NCBI GenBank assembly: GCA_963920575.1 | Contig: OY986974.1 | Coordinates: 4,221,281 to 4,285,280 of the forward strand | Origin: Narthecium ossifragum | Taxonomy: Eukaryota > Streptophyta > Magnoliopsida > Dioscoreales > Nartheciaceae | Reading direction: 5' to 3' | DNA length: 64,000 nt | In this document: positions 48,860 through 60,642 of the stretch, in pieces | Layout of the letters: each line of letters begins with the position of its first letter | How positions within the stretch are numbered: the first letter of the stretch is position 1 | Program-made: the position numbers and the translations under genes | Notes under the pieces: generated by a model | What the model was told of the DNA's origin: nothing | Seen by the model: only the letters and a program-made list of their open reading frames with translations | Databases searched by the model: none

Positions 48860-50704
48860 TTACTGTGCTTCATCTACACTGCTGACCACCTTAGTCTCTC
48901 TGTCTCCCTCTTCAAGCTCATCGTCCTTCATGACTCTCCCTTTTATATTGCTCACCCTTGCCTTCTTAAGCTCTCTGCCACTGCCCCACACCAACATGTA
49001 GAGCCCCACAACTATGAGAGCGGAGCCAATAGCACTGAACAAAGACAGACATCAGCTACTAAGAGAGGTATGTACACTGTACATGATCTTCTCTTGTTAG
49101 CTCACCCATTATCCCATAAACTGAAAGTTGATTAGAGACATGAATACCTTCCGACAAAGAGCTTTTCGTCGAGTATTGCGTATCCGGCCGCTGCGACAGT
49201 TACGAGCATCAACGGGTTGAACATGGCAACGAAGAGCGGGCTTGCTTTCTCAATAACCCACAACGTTAGACTCAACACAAGGCCTGAGCCCACCACTCCC
49301 TGATAACAACAGCAGATATCAAAGGGCAAAGCTCTTCTCATTTGAACAACCATCATGGCAATTCTAGCAGATCAGTGCTCTTACTGCATAAAGGACAGCT
49401 GCTAGCCGGACGTTGGGTCGGAGAGCCCAGTCTGAGAAGTCCCTCTTCCCGGATGCTCCGATGATCCCAGACTCGAGGGAGGCCATAGCAGTCATGATGG
49501 CCGAGGTTGTGTAAGGTGCATTGAATTCCCTGCTTATGTTCTTCTGTAATCTCACTCGCGAACAACAGATATTTAAGTTATACTTGAAAAAGATTGATGG
49601 TCGTCCTGATTGATAGAAAATGATCCGGCTTCCTAAATTATTCTATTCTACCTGGATGATGAGCCAGAGGGACCAGGAGACGCAGCTGCTGAGGACCAAG
49701 ACTGCTCCGAGAGCCATGCTATGCCCGCCGGTGGCAGCTGCAGCACTACTTGCGGCCGCAGCAGTCGCCTCTTCCTCTTCCGCGTACTTCCACTGGATCT
49801 TTGTAGGGGGCAGGCGGATTCTGCTCCCTTTGTAAAATGTCATCAACATGGATCCTCCTATGCACAACAATGTGCCGGCCAACTTCGCCTTCCCGGCCGC
49901 CGTCGTGATCCCCACCTTCTCCATCCTGCATGCACAGCAGCACATGCATGCGTTAATGCAAGCTATGCAACATCGAAACAGCACGTTACTTGAGTAGGGT
50001 AATGCATGCATATCTAATGAGGATCCGTTACCTGAAAGCGACGGCGAGGATGAAGGTCACGGCAGGGAGCATGTTCAAGAGGGCGCAGGCGATGGTTGGT
50101 GAGGAGTGCCTCAGTCCGGCGAAGTACAGTAGTTGGTTCAATGTGGCCCTGTGACGCATTAGCAGTAGGCTTATATATATTTGGAACTCTTAGAAATGGA
50201 TACCAATATATGCATGGTACGTAAATGAGGAGATTAATAAATATATTTACCCGAATATAGAGGACAGGAAAATCTGGAAAATAATGCTTCTCGTTGCATC
50301 AACCTTCCCTTTCCTGCAAGAAGGCATATATCCCAAAAGCTTAATTAAGTTACTAAATAATATGTATGAATAAAATCACCAAATAAGAACAAAAGTTATG
50401 CAATTAAGTCCAAATATTAAAGAAGAAATGAGAAGAGATGCATGGTCACATTTCCAACTATTTCCAAGTAGGAGATGCTTGCATGCATCTCATTAATTAA
50501 TACATGCAGGATCGCGAAGGACCTCTCGAATACAAAGGCTAATGAGGTGAGGACGACGGTGGCTAAGAGCTGGCGATAGGTAATCAAGATGATGGGGCTC
50601 ATCCCGGTGTCGAAAGCCAGCTTGCAGACAATGTTAAGCCCAGCCAAGGCCACTTGCACCACCACCATCGCCGCCACTGGAGCCCAGCTGCCACGACCAC
50701 CCAT
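48860..50704 (-). CDS. WAT1-related protein (EamA/nodulin MtN21 transporter)
   Basis: WAT1-related proteins are plant drug/metabolite transporters; Arabidopsis WAT1 exports auxin from vacuoles. The substrate here cannot be told. Seven exons give 373 aa: 50704-50523, 50313-50251, 50148-50032, 49925-49652, 49543-49385, 49299-49148 and 49034-48860. The usual ten-span, two-EamA layout is visible: [20 protein letters not shown] at the start, [53 protein letters not shown] and [19 protein letters not shown] in the first half, and [36 protein letters not shown] and [16 protein letters not shown] in the second. An Ala-rich loop ([16 protein letters not shown]) separates the halves. The C-terminal tail is charged. 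The leader carries a (GA)n run at 50733-50767. Confidence 0.94.
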
Positions 50705-50729
50705 CTTCTCTCCTCTCTCAGTGAAAAGC

Positions 50730-50732
<3 letters not shown>

Positions 50733-50767
<35 letters not shown>
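50733..50767. repeat. GA microsatellite in the WAT1-related gene leader
   Basis: About 17 GA units lie 29 bases upstream of the minus-strand ATG at 50704. GA/CT runs are common in plant core promoters and leaders. Confidence 0.9.
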
Positions 50768-50773
<6 letters not shown>

Positions 50774-51577
50774 AGAGGGGTGGAGAAGAGAGCCTGGAAG
50801 AGAGGTTTATATAGAAAGGAGCGAGGAGATCAGAGGGTCAACGTACATGATTACATATAATGGACCCAGGTGTTGCAACCTCTCCATACTGGTACCTATA
50901 TAGCTACATATATAGATATCCAGATAGATATGGATAGATGCACTTTAAAAGCCCCGTTTGCTTCGGGACTAGGGTCAAGAGGTCAAACGGGTTAAGGGCC
51001 ATATGGCGTTAGAAAAAATAGGGGTAAAAAATAAATAGATATGAATATGATATGTGAAATAGTAGTAATCCAGAAATTATTATTTTAATATTTGATGAAA
51101 AATAGAGATAAAATGGGGGTAATCCTCTTAACCCCGTTGCTAAACAAGAGGTTACGGCTGATGCACCTTCTCGTATTTCTCGTTTGGGGTTTGGCCGTCT
51201 TGAGAGAGATAGAGAGAGAGAGGGAGAGAGAGGTGATGTGATGTGATGGTCAACATATAGGACGTCATGGGGAATATGCGACTGTATATGGGAGTCTATG
51301 GATTTTTTTTTACGTGGGATTAACTTATTCCGGGTTAACGAGGATTAAGGGATTTTGGGATTAGCTTATTCTGAGTTAATGGGTTAAAAAATGAGGATAG
51401 GAAAAAGTAGAGTGGTGGTGATAAGTGGAATATGGATAAAATAGTAATGATTATTTTTGGTGTTTGGGGATAAGTGTGAGGATAAGGGGGGTTAAGCGGG
51501 GATAACCCCCCTTAACCCCATATCAAATAAAGCTAAGCGCCATGCATATACACCTATTCTTGTGAGAGCTGATATCT
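50768..51577. other. Upstream region of the WAT1-related gene with MITE-like debris
   Basis: GCCCCGTTTG..AAACGGGTTAAGGG near 50952-51000 and GGGGTTAAGCGGGGATAACC near 51487-51520 look like broken ends of foldback elements based on GGGTTAA. No gene is seen. Confidence 0.35.
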
Positions 51578-51896
51578 GTACATGGGCGAAACCATGTATG
51601 GTACACATGTGATCCAATCGGTAGTGAGGTCGAAACCATGTACGGTACACACGTGATTCAATCGGTAGTGAGGTATCAGTCGGTACCTCACTACTGATGG
51701 GATAGATCAATCAGTCGATACCTCACTACCGATTGAATGTATCAATAATCGAATTGGTAGTGAGGTACCAATTTATTGATCTAATCCATCGATACTCCAT
51801 CGGTACTTCATTACCGATGAAATAGATCAATTAGTCGGTACCTCACTGTTGATCATGTGACATGTGCATTACACATGTCACATGGTCATGTACACA
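51578..51896. mobile_element. TCGGTA-cored palindromic MITE-like element, copy D
   Basis: The left end GTACATGGGCGAAACCATGT..ACACATGTGATC is mirrored on the right by GATCATGTGACATGTG..CATGGTCATGTAC. Inside, CGGTAGTGAGGTA and TACCTCACTACCGAT alternate at least eight times with GATAGATCAAT spacers. The left arm itself is partly duplicated. Confidence 0.7.
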
Positions 51897-53092
51897 AAAC
51901 TTTATTCAATTTAAAGGCTGAGCACATACGGCGTTATCACTTTTAATGGAAAACCGTTCACGTGCTTTTGCGAACAGTATCTCAGTATTTTTGTTCTGGT
52001 GGTTTAGTAGTCCAACATTTCATATATGGAACAGAGGTTGTGTCAAAGGTGTATTACCAAAGACTGATTTCTTTAGTAGGATGTATTGGAAATCATCTCT
52101 ACAGAGGTAACAACCCCCATCTAACTGGACTTGAATCAAATCAAATTCAATGCACATCTTTCCTTAATTCTTGACTGGAAGACTTCAGAAGAAGACTGCA
52201 CCAATATAGTATATCATTGGCATGTTCTAATTGCCCAAAAATCCCTGTCCCGCCACCTAAATTAGTTCTCATGCCAGCTAAAATTTATCTCAGCATCCAC
52301 ACCAGGTAAAACAATACACATATGAAAACTTACTCAGGAAATTTTTTGGACTAGTTATTAGTTTTCTAAGGAATCAGTGCATTGTCTTTCGTGACTAATA
52401 TATGTGTATAACTCATTGACCCAATTGTTTAGTTTGAAGGACAAATGGTGAATTAGGACAGAAAAATGAGGAACTTGATGCACACCTGTGCCTGCAAAAA
52501 ACCCTGGTAATCCAATCTTTATCTCAGAAAAACAGAGCAGATTAGATTAGGAGTCCAGTTAGCAGCTATAGGCCTCTATAGCTAAGCTCCTCAAGGAGCA
52601 CCATCAAATCACTTCTCTTACAACTTCTGCTAACCTCCTCATCACTAAGATTCACGTCTAAGATTCCAGACCAAAGCTTTCCTCTACTGGAAATTCTCTT
52701 CTGAAGTATATCCAGTTCTATAATGTTGAAGATGGCAAAGAGATACGATGTATCACATTGATCATTAGGTCCCCCCTAGCTAATGATATGAAATATATAG
52801 TAGTTTGGATCTTTACTCGATCTCTCCTCACCTCACCCTTCTATTTATGATCCGGAACAAACCCACATATAGACCATAGACCAGCTCTACAAGAATATAT
52901 ATATATATATATATATATAGCTCAAGAATGTTCTTTGGTTTAATGATAAGAGTGTCTTCTTTCCACTAAAATTATGCCAAATCCACACATTCTGATCCAA
53001 ATTAAGAAACCTTTAATTCAGCACCACCTCGTGAACGGTAGAAGAATTCCGATCGACCACCACCACATCTCCAGGCTGCCTCCAGCACCATC
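51897..53092. other. Spacer upstream of the 11S globulin
   Basis: No gene is recognised. An uninterrupted AT run lies at 52895-52918. The distal seed-storage promoter may begin here. Confidence 0.35.
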
Positions 53093-53325
53093 AGCGTTGC
53101 AGCAACACGAGAGATGAGCTCTTTCGATCTATTCCATATTTCCATGTGCTTTGTTTGTGCCCTTCAGTTCACGCTTTTTTGTCCGCTTTTCCTCAGGATT
53201 AATTCTGGCATCTACTGGAAGAGCTAATAATGCGGCAAGACACGAGAGATGAGCTCTCTCTGTACTTTTTTTGTACTCTTCTCCTCAGGATTCTAGCATC
53301 TACCAAGAGCCCATGCAGCAACACG
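53093..53325. repeat. Tandemly duplicated block in the 11S globulin promoter
   Basis: ACACGAGAGATGAGCTCT occurs at 53105-53122 and 53240-53257, each followed by CCTCAGGATT and GCATCTACT/C some distance later. A third partial ACACGAGGGA is at 53321. It is an imperfect duplication of about 130 bp upstream of the TATA box. Confidence 0.75.
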
Positions 53326-53390
53326 AGGGAGAGAGGAGCCAAACCCTCACGCACTACAGCACTACACCATGCCCTCCCCCTCTTATAAAT
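53312..53390 (+). promoter_or_regulatory. 11S globulin core promoter: RY-like CATGCA and TATA box
   Basis: CATGCA at 53312-53317 is the core of the RY/legumin box bound by B3 seed regulators such as ABI3/FUS3. TTATAAAT at 53383-53390 is a TATA box 59 bases before the ATG at 53449. The assignment is by motif and position only. Confidence 0.6.
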
Positions 53391-53448
53391 ACCCACCCCC
53401 ATCGCTAGCTACCTCCATCTCCATCTCTAGTACTAGTTAACTTAAGAC

Positions 53449-55229
53449 ATGGCAAGCACCACAGCCATCCTCTCCTTCTCCCTAAGCTTTCTTCTCCTCT
53501 GCCATGCTTCCCTGGCTCAGGTCAGTGTGGGCGAGCAGAGCCAGCGGCGTCTCGCTTACCAAAGCGAGTGCCGCATCGAGAGGCTGAGTGCCATGCAGCC
53601 CACCAGGCGAATTGAGTCGGAGGCAGGCCTTATGGAGTTTTTCGAACAGGACCAGGAGCAATTACGGTGTGCCGGTGTCACCGCCCACCGGCTCACCATC
53701 CAGCCCCGTGGCCTCCTCCTTCCTACCTACTCCAACGCTCCTCGGCTCGTCTACATCCTGCAAGGTTAATTATCATCCATCATTCGCTTTATCTTCTTTC
53801 TATTACGACTATATATATGATGATGATTGTGGTCTTAGATCTTGTGAACATTCCGTTGTTTTTGGATTTCAAAACACAGGTAGCGGGGTCATTGGAATGG
53901 TGATGCCTGGATGCCCAGAGGCCTACCACTCTTTCCAGCGAACAGAGGAGCAGCGCCGAGAGCAAGAAGGCCAGGAGCAAGAAAGCAGGCAGCAGAGGCA
54001 GAGGTCCGGAGACCAGCACCAGAAGATCCACAGCTTCCGCCAAGGAGACATCATTGCCCTACCCGCCGGTGTCGTCCATTGGTGCTACAACGACGGCGAG
54101 AGTCCAGTAGTAGCCATCAACCTCGTCGACACGAGCAACAACGCCAACCAACTCGACCGCCGCCATAGGGTATACTTCTAAGCGTGCTTCTAGCCTATCC
54201 CAATACTAGCATGCATGAACATCGATCTTAAGCATCTCTCACACCTGTTTCGATGATCTCTGCGTAGCAATTCTTGCTGGCGGGCAGGCAGCAGAGAGAG
54301 CAGCAGCCGAGTGAATCCGCGCGCCAGGAGGGCTTCGGCGACAATGTCTTCAATGGGTTCGACCTCGACACCCTGTCAGAGGCTCTCGGCGTCAGTAGGG
54401 AGACAGCACGGAGACTGCAGAGCCAGAACGACCGTAGGGGTAACATCGTACTCGTGAAGAACGGCCTCCAAGTGCTGAGGCCCTCTCAAATGGAGGAGGA
54501 GCAGCAGGAGGAGCGGATGGAGGAGATGGAGAGTGAGGAGGGCATCCGGAGGTTCTCCCGCAACGGCGTCGAGGAGACATTCTGCTCTTCGAAGATAAGG
54601 GAGAACATCGAGGATCCCTCCCTTGCCGATGTCTTCTCTCCCCGTGGTGGAAGGCTCACCAGCCTCAACAGCCAGAAGCTCCCCATCCTTCGCTATCTCC
54701 AACTCAGTGCTGAGAGAGGAGTCCTCTACAGGGTACGCACCAAACAGCACTAGCTAGCTAATTAATCATAGCTCTAAACTTAATTATATATATTGCTGCT
54801 CATATATATCGTCGTATATGTGTGTGTGTAATGCAGAACGCGATCCATGGGCCTCACTGGAACATCAACGCTCACAGCATCATGTACGTCACCGCTGGAC
54901 GTGGCCGTGTCCAAATTGTAGGAAACAGAGGCCAGACCGCCTTCAACGATGAGCTTCGCCGCGGTCAGCTCCTGGTGGTGCCACAGAACTTTGCTGTCAT
55001 GAAGCAGGCCGGGAGCGAAGGGTTCGAGTGGATTTCGTTCAAGACCAACGACAACGCCATGACCAACCCGATCGTTGGCAAGGCATCGGCTCTCCGAGGC
55101 ATGCCGGAAGAGGTGCTGATGAACTCCTACAGGATCTCGAGGGAAGAAGCGAGGAGGTTGAAGCATAACAGGGGCGAGGAGATGCGCATCTTCTCTCCTA
55201 GCTTGCAAATTAGGAAGCAGTCAGCCTGA
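53449..55229 (+). CDS. 11S globulin (legumin-type) seed storage protein
   Basis: This is a seed storage protein made on the ER and cut in protein storage vacuoles into disulfide-linked acidic and basic chains. Four exons give 487 aa: 53449-53764, 53880-54169, 54268-54732 and 54837-55229. This is the classic three-intron legumin layout. The signal peptide [20 protein letters not shown] ends near Ala23. The acidic chain has Cys in [10 protein letters not shown] and RCAGVTAH (intrachain pair) and in [11 protein letters not shown]. The asparaginyl cleavage site is [11 protein letters not shown], whose Cys pairs with the acidic chain. Both cupin barrels are visible: [18 protein letters not shown] in the first, and [18 protein letters not shown] with [17 protein letters not shown] in the second. 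The Gln/Glu/Arg-rich variable loop near 54000 is short. Nothing is broken. Confidence 0.97.
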
Positions 55230-55307
55230 AGTGATCTGATTGATGATCATTAATTAGTATCAAATAAGGCATTTTGGTGCCACCAAGAGTCTCAGTAGAT
55301 TAAACGG

Positions 55308-55374
55308 AATAAAGGCCTTCTTTATGAAGAAAAGAGTACTGTTCCTATGTTTGATCCCCGCGGTGACTAATAAA
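55308..55374 (+). terminator. Likely polyadenylation signals of the 11S globulin
   Basis: AATAAA occurs at 55308-55313 and 55369-55374, about 80 and 140 bases after the stop codon, the normal distance for plant 3' UTRs. Confidence 0.45.
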
Positions 55375-55647
55375 TGAGGTTCATTTCGACATCCAACAAC
55401 ACATTGCTAACTTTAAAAATATAATGTCAATTTACTATCTTATAGTTTTAAAAATATAATTTACTATCATATATTTTATGTAATGGTGCTATTTAAGGTC
55501 TGACCCCAGACGACGTTATCTCCATTGACGAAAAACCTTTCATTGATTTGCATTTTGATACCCTAGCTGTAGTTTAATATAATGACAGTTTACTATCCTA
55601 TAGTTTGAAAATTTATCCTACATTTTATGCGACGACGTGATTTAAGG

Positions 55648-56077
55648 CTAAACCCAGACGACATTATCTCCCTTGATGGAAAACCGCTCATGTGCCAAGC
55701 ACATGAGCTGGAACGCAGTGAGTTTGGCCCGGAGAGGGTCATCCTCGACAAACAGGAGTTCAAGCACACGAGTGACCTCCTCCAGCCACTCGTCATGCCG
55801 TTGCCGGATCCCCACTCCGGCTGCTGAACCTAGGAGCATCCAGCCGTCGAAAGTCAAGAATCTCCGATGCCAAGAAACGCCTAGTAACGAGAGGGAGAAC
55901 TTCCCTGCCACGGAAGGAAACTCCCCCCTGCTCGTTGCCACCAACAGAAGGTGCCTCTGGTATTGGTGTAGAGGTCTGGCGCTGACGCCCCTCGGCCGCT
56001 AAGGCCAGCCGGGCGGCGCGCTCATCACGCAACCCGCCTTGGCTCCTCACAGGAGAACCATCACGCTGCCCCGCCAT
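55648..56077 (-). pseudogene. Ty3/gypsy-type gag fragment
   Basis: Reading leftward from ATG at 56077: MAGQRDGSPVRSQGG, then LASEILDFRRLDAPRFSS and RSGDPATA, a frame change near 55810, then EWLEEVTRVLELLFVEDDPL and KLTAFQLMCLAHE. This follows the gag consensus with a Pro-x-F, D-P..A..WL and A...L..A pattern. It stops before the WW-containing part. A TGGTATCATAG sequence (complement of 56212-56222) resembles a methionine-tRNA primer binding site 135 bases before the ATG, so this is the start of a truncated LTR element read on the minus strand. Pol is absent. Confidence 0.65.
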
Positions 56078-56211
56078 CTACACAAGCACCATAGACACGA
56101 GAATCCACTTGTCAAAATCTAAAACAAAAACATGCAGGGATGTTCTATCCCAACCCACACTCAAAACTTTAACCGCAAGCCTAATCCTATATGCTTGGGA
56201 CCTACAACCTA

Positions 56212-56222
56212 CTATGATACCA
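56212..56222 (-). other. Putative primer binding site of the gypsy fragment
   Basis: On the minus strand this reads TGGTATCATAG, complementary to an initiator tRNA 3' end in its first eight bases. An LTR should lie directly to the right, but I cannot define its far border in the AT-rich DNA up to about 57180. Confidence 0.45.
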
Positions 56223-57268
56223 AGTTTTGTGTAAAATAGAGCAAATATATATTATAATAAAGTATAATATATGCCTCGAGGATATATTTGGGGGATAAAT
56301 ATTATAATATTATATTTGAGGATTATAATATTTATATTATTATATTCCCTAATCTAATTGCCATGCCTTGCTTGAAAAGCCCGTAATTTTTTTTTTTTAC
56401 CTCAGACGGGATAGAATTTTGGCTTGTATTTACTGGGATAGGGATAAGTCTTATCCTTAATTTTGGGGATGGCCCTCCTTACCCTATCATGTTTAAAGAT
56501 AAAGCAGATGATAAGGGGTTATCGCCACCCTATTCTCGTAGCAAACGGGAGCTAAAAGTTTCAAAATTACATATTTATTCTTAAAAATTGTTAAATAACA
56601 TATATATCCCTCAAATCATGTAAAAGTGTTGCATAAATATCCTTTGTTAATTCATGTACCCTAATCTAATCCAACTTTGGATAAAAATAAGAATTTTTTA
56701 CATAATTATCATTGAAAAACTTGAGTTATACATTATCCTTCAAAAGCATTGAAATTACATATTTATCCTTCAAAAACTTTCAGATTGCACATGTAATCAT
56801 CAATTTTGGCTGCTTACAGAATGAGAGTTTCATGGGGATATTTAAGTAAAATGCTTAAGTTTGATGGATATATATGATATTTGAAAGATCCGAAGAATAA
56901 ATGAGTAACTTGGAAGTTTTTCAGGAATCAATAGGTAAAAAGAGATTTTGAGGGTACGTCTTTCTCCCATAATTTGGTCTATTTTGTTAGAACAAAAGTC
57001 AATTTTTCCATAATAAGTTTTAATTCTTGGAAAAATGGTGAACTATCAGCAACTTCATTTTGAATGGCATTAAAAATGATATTGGGTATTCTCATCATTA
57101 AACTCCATAAAATTTATTTTTAAATATTTCAAGAGAATAATCTAAAGAAATATTCTTTATGTAATCCTAACCTTTTTTCTCCACTCATAAGTAGACTTTG
57201 CGTCGCACTCATATCCGCTCCGTGCTCGACTCGAACCGGAATTAAGCTATCCGACCTCCCCGGCCGCC
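56223..57268. other. AT-rich spacer, possible LTR remains, AKAP17A-like promoter
   Basis: Repeated CTTCAAAA/TACATATTTATCCTT phrases occur near 56560-56800. No gene is seen. The last 60 bases become GC-rich before the ATG. Confidence 0.35.
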
Positions 57269-60200
57269 ATGGGCTCCCCCCCATCGCGCCGTCGCCGGCG
57301 TCCTCTACTCACGGACTCCATAGACCTCGGCGCCGGCCTCTCGCTGACCCCGCGCCGCCTTCGCCTCCAGCTCGCCTTCCGCCGGTCCGACCCCTTCGTG
57401 AAGCCCATCGACGAGTGGCGCCTTCGTCTCGCCCTCCTCTCCTTCCTCCGCTCCCCACCGCTCTCGATCCCCTTACCCTCCGACGACGACGTCATCCTCC
57501 TCCGCCGACCCCCTGACCTCCACAAGCGGAAGCGCGATGAGCCTGTGGCCCTTGGCACCCTCCTCGTCCGCGATCTCAGCTTCCTAAACCCTAACAAGAA
57601 GGACCAAGAAGAAGAAGAGCTCGTTGACAGCGACGAAGAGCTTCTGCTTCGTAAGAAGTTTTTGGAGTGGAGAGACTCCGTCGTGGAGCGGTTGCAAGGG
57701 ATCGAGCTGAATATAGAGGGCGTGAAGTATAGAATGAGCGTAGAGATCCCGCTATCTGATGTCTTCGATATGATAGAGAAATCGTGGGTGGGGCACTACG
57801 CATCGCAGCTGCTAGATGGGCGTAAGGATGAGGTTTAATATTTGATCTTGGTATCTTACGGATGTGAACTTGGAATGAGAAATGGTTGGTTTTTTCAGGG
57901 AGGGAGGCTACGAGGAGGCCGGACACGATCGTTGTTCGAGGTCTGCCCTCGAGGTGGTTTGCGGAGCCGAGGGTGTCGTCTAAGCCCTCAATGTTGGTTA
58001 CGCACACCATCTTTTCTGTGCTTGGGAAAATTAGGTAATCTATACTATCCGTTTTCACCATTTCTGATGTTATAGGTTTTGTTTGTCAATTGGACTATAA
58101 AGCCAACTTTTCTATTTCGTTTCTCTGACCAGCTATTTTTTGTCTCACCACATTTATATGCGAATGAGAGCTCGAACTTAGCATACAAAATGGTATATTA
58201 TCTGTATGACTAGCATTTATAGGGCTTTTGTACTATGCATCCATTGTTTACCATGATAGAATTTCACATAATGTGTTACACCATATGGGTGGAGAAGCCG
58301 GAAGGAAAACGTGCATTCCTGAACTTGCACTTGAGACATTTTCGCAGTTGGGTTGAGAGTATTTTCCAGATAGGATGGGGAAAATTTAGAGTTTGTCTTC
58401 TGAAATAACAACTAAATGATGGAGTCAATCAGATTTAATATTTTTGTAGCTGTGATTTAGGATAGTTATTTCGAAGAAAAGAAAGTTAAGAAGAAAGACA
58501 AAGACTAGTAGATATCAAGCTACTACAATGTATTAGTTTCTGTTGAATTTGAATCTAATGTACCTATAGCATCGTAACTTTGAAATGGTAAAATGCTGCT
58601 GAGAAGAAGATTTCTGTTATTCCAGATGGATTAAATAGTTTTTTGTAGGACTTATTGGTGGCTGAGTATAGTGAGTTAGGAGTGATTCTAAAGGTAAAAA
58701 TCAATGAGCGTCAAAGTCTCTGGATATATAGTTCAGGTAACCATAATAGTTGGAATGCGGAAGCTAGAATTCAGAATGGAAAATCTCCTTTGCCTACTGT
58801 AGGCGCTCTATTGAAGCATAACTGTCGTCCTCTTAACAAGTGCTCTTTTGTCCCGTAGATCGGTGTATATATAAGGAATATAATAAAACTTGAAAAGGAA
58901 AAAATCTATTGACATTGCTAGGCTTCCGATGTTCTGTAAATTTTCACTGTCAATTCTCTATGACATTATAGGAATGAGAGATATGTTAAGCTTTGCCTGT
59001 GCCAGAAGTTTTTATTTGTGCTTGGTATTCTCCAATATTTCTCCTCCATATGTTGTTTTTAAAGAGATTTTATGCTATACTATTTGACAACTGATGCAAC
59101 TGCCTTGTTAATGCACTTGAATTATTTATGTGACTCCCATCTTATTTAATTTGTAGACCAGGGTTCCTGCTACAAATCAGGTATTATTTTCTTTTTCTAC
59201 AAGTACCACTCTGTGATCATAAAGAACTCATGAGCCATGATTGCGAACAACTCCTTGACACTTATCTTAATTTGCCTTACGTAGGAACCTCAATGTTGGT
59301 GCTGACGATGATCTAGGTGAGAATGGAGAAGCTAAAGAGGATATTGTTTCTGGGCTTAACTGCAAGATCTTGGTCCAATTTGAGAGCCACGAGGACTTCT
59401 ATAATGCAATGAAGGTCCTATGTGGACGTGCAATGCAAAAGGTAAAATATGATGGTGGTCTTATTTTCTTTTTGGAAAAATCTTAATACTTCATTCCATC
59501 GAGTGTTTTTTACCGTTACTGTCAATTTCATACTCTTCGTACTGACATTACTGCTGATTTGGTAGTAAGATTGCAATCACTCATCTTTGTTCATTAGTCA
59601 TTAAGTTTGAAGAACAATTCTTCAATAGTTTTGGGACTTTTACCCAATAACTTTTTTGCAACGCTGCAGAAAGCATCATCCTTCTGTTTGTTTGGGGCCT
59701 TGGCTGCAAGTTTGAATGTGTGTGATCTTCCACTGGTGTGTTATACAGTTAATGGCTTCCTACATAAATGGAAGCAGCTTTTGGATCCTATTTAGTTTAT
59801 CTTTGGCATCTCAAGTTCAATCCATATGATTTGCACGAGTTACTGTAAGCATATCGCGCCACCAACAGTATGTCTTTTACTGAGGAGCTTCCAATTCTTG
59901 AGAATTGTTACCGGGAAACTGTCTGATGTGGCCAATGAGAATCATTTCATAGTTCATCATTAAATTGATTCTTGTACTCTTTGTTTTGTCATCCAACAAT
60001 ATAGAATGTTGTGTGACAATATTATGCTGTATTATCCTTTCACCTTCAAAGTCTTCTACGCCGATTTAAGGATTATGTTTCTGATGTATTTGCAGGAAGG
60101 ATCGCGTCTCAAAGTAGACTATGATGTTACTTGGGACAAGGACGGTTACTTCCGGAATGTGCAGGAAAGGCTCATGAGGAGCAACACTCAGGAAAGGGGT

Positions 60201-60642
60201 GCCCGGGTACAAGGTTCTGAAGGGCGCATAAGAAATGAAATGCCTAAGCATCAAACCGACGTTTCACGTTTTGATCCTGATCGTGCTCGCCGAAAAAGAT
60301 TCAGGGTATGTTGGAACCACTCGATCATTTGTTTCTTTTCTTCTAAAAATTCCAAGCAAGGATGAATGTGGCAATTGGTTATGTGCCTTGGTTGTTGGAA
60401 CCCTGAGATTCGTGACTTCATCCAATTAAATTGCTATCATATCAGTGTTTGCTCAGGACTTGCTGTTTCAATACCAGATCAAGAAATCAGTACAGGGAAA
60501 TAGGGAGTAGACTTGTTTGATAGTTTGATTGTTGTTTTGTCTGTTGAGTGACTTCCAAGTCCATATCATTATTTTGTTATTTGTCTATTCTGAAACTTTA
60601 GTTTTCTTTGACAACTACTCCTGTGACTACATGCAGGATTGA
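57269..60642 (+). CDS. AKAP17A-like (splicing-factor-related) protein
   Basis: Five exons join to 353 aa: 57269-57821, 57899-58034, 59285-59441, 60096-60305 and 60637-60642. I ended exon 1 at the strong donor C|GTAAGG, which keeps phase; the longer frame to 57838 is read-through. Exon 1 is GC-rich and encodes an Arg-rich start, DPFVKPIDEWRLRLALLSFL, an acidic patch, and VERLQGIELNIEGVKYRMSV. Exon 2 has RRPDTIVVRGLPSRWFAEP and MLVTHTIFSVLGKIRNL, an RRM-like beginning. Exon 3 has VQFESHEDFYNAMKVLCGRA. Exon 4 has LKVDYDVTWDKDGYFRNVQE, then basic sequence ending RARRKRFR. These blocks match the plant homologues of AKAP17A/XE7, an RNA-processing-associated protein in animals. The last exon encodes one Asp and the stop. 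Confidence 0.85.

Noticed and set aside
53588..54181. 197-codon frame starting MPCSPPG in the 11S gene
   Set aside because: It is a different frame of exon 1 joined through the unspliced intron; only the exon 2 part is real.
54376..54750. Long minus-strand frames across the 11S globulin
   Set aside because: They are antisense shadows of GC-rich coding exons 3 and 4.
57822..57838. AKAP17A-like exon 1 ending at the TAA after GRKDEV
   Set aside because: The perfect donor GTAAGG at 57822 restores phase with exon 2; the longer frame is read-through.
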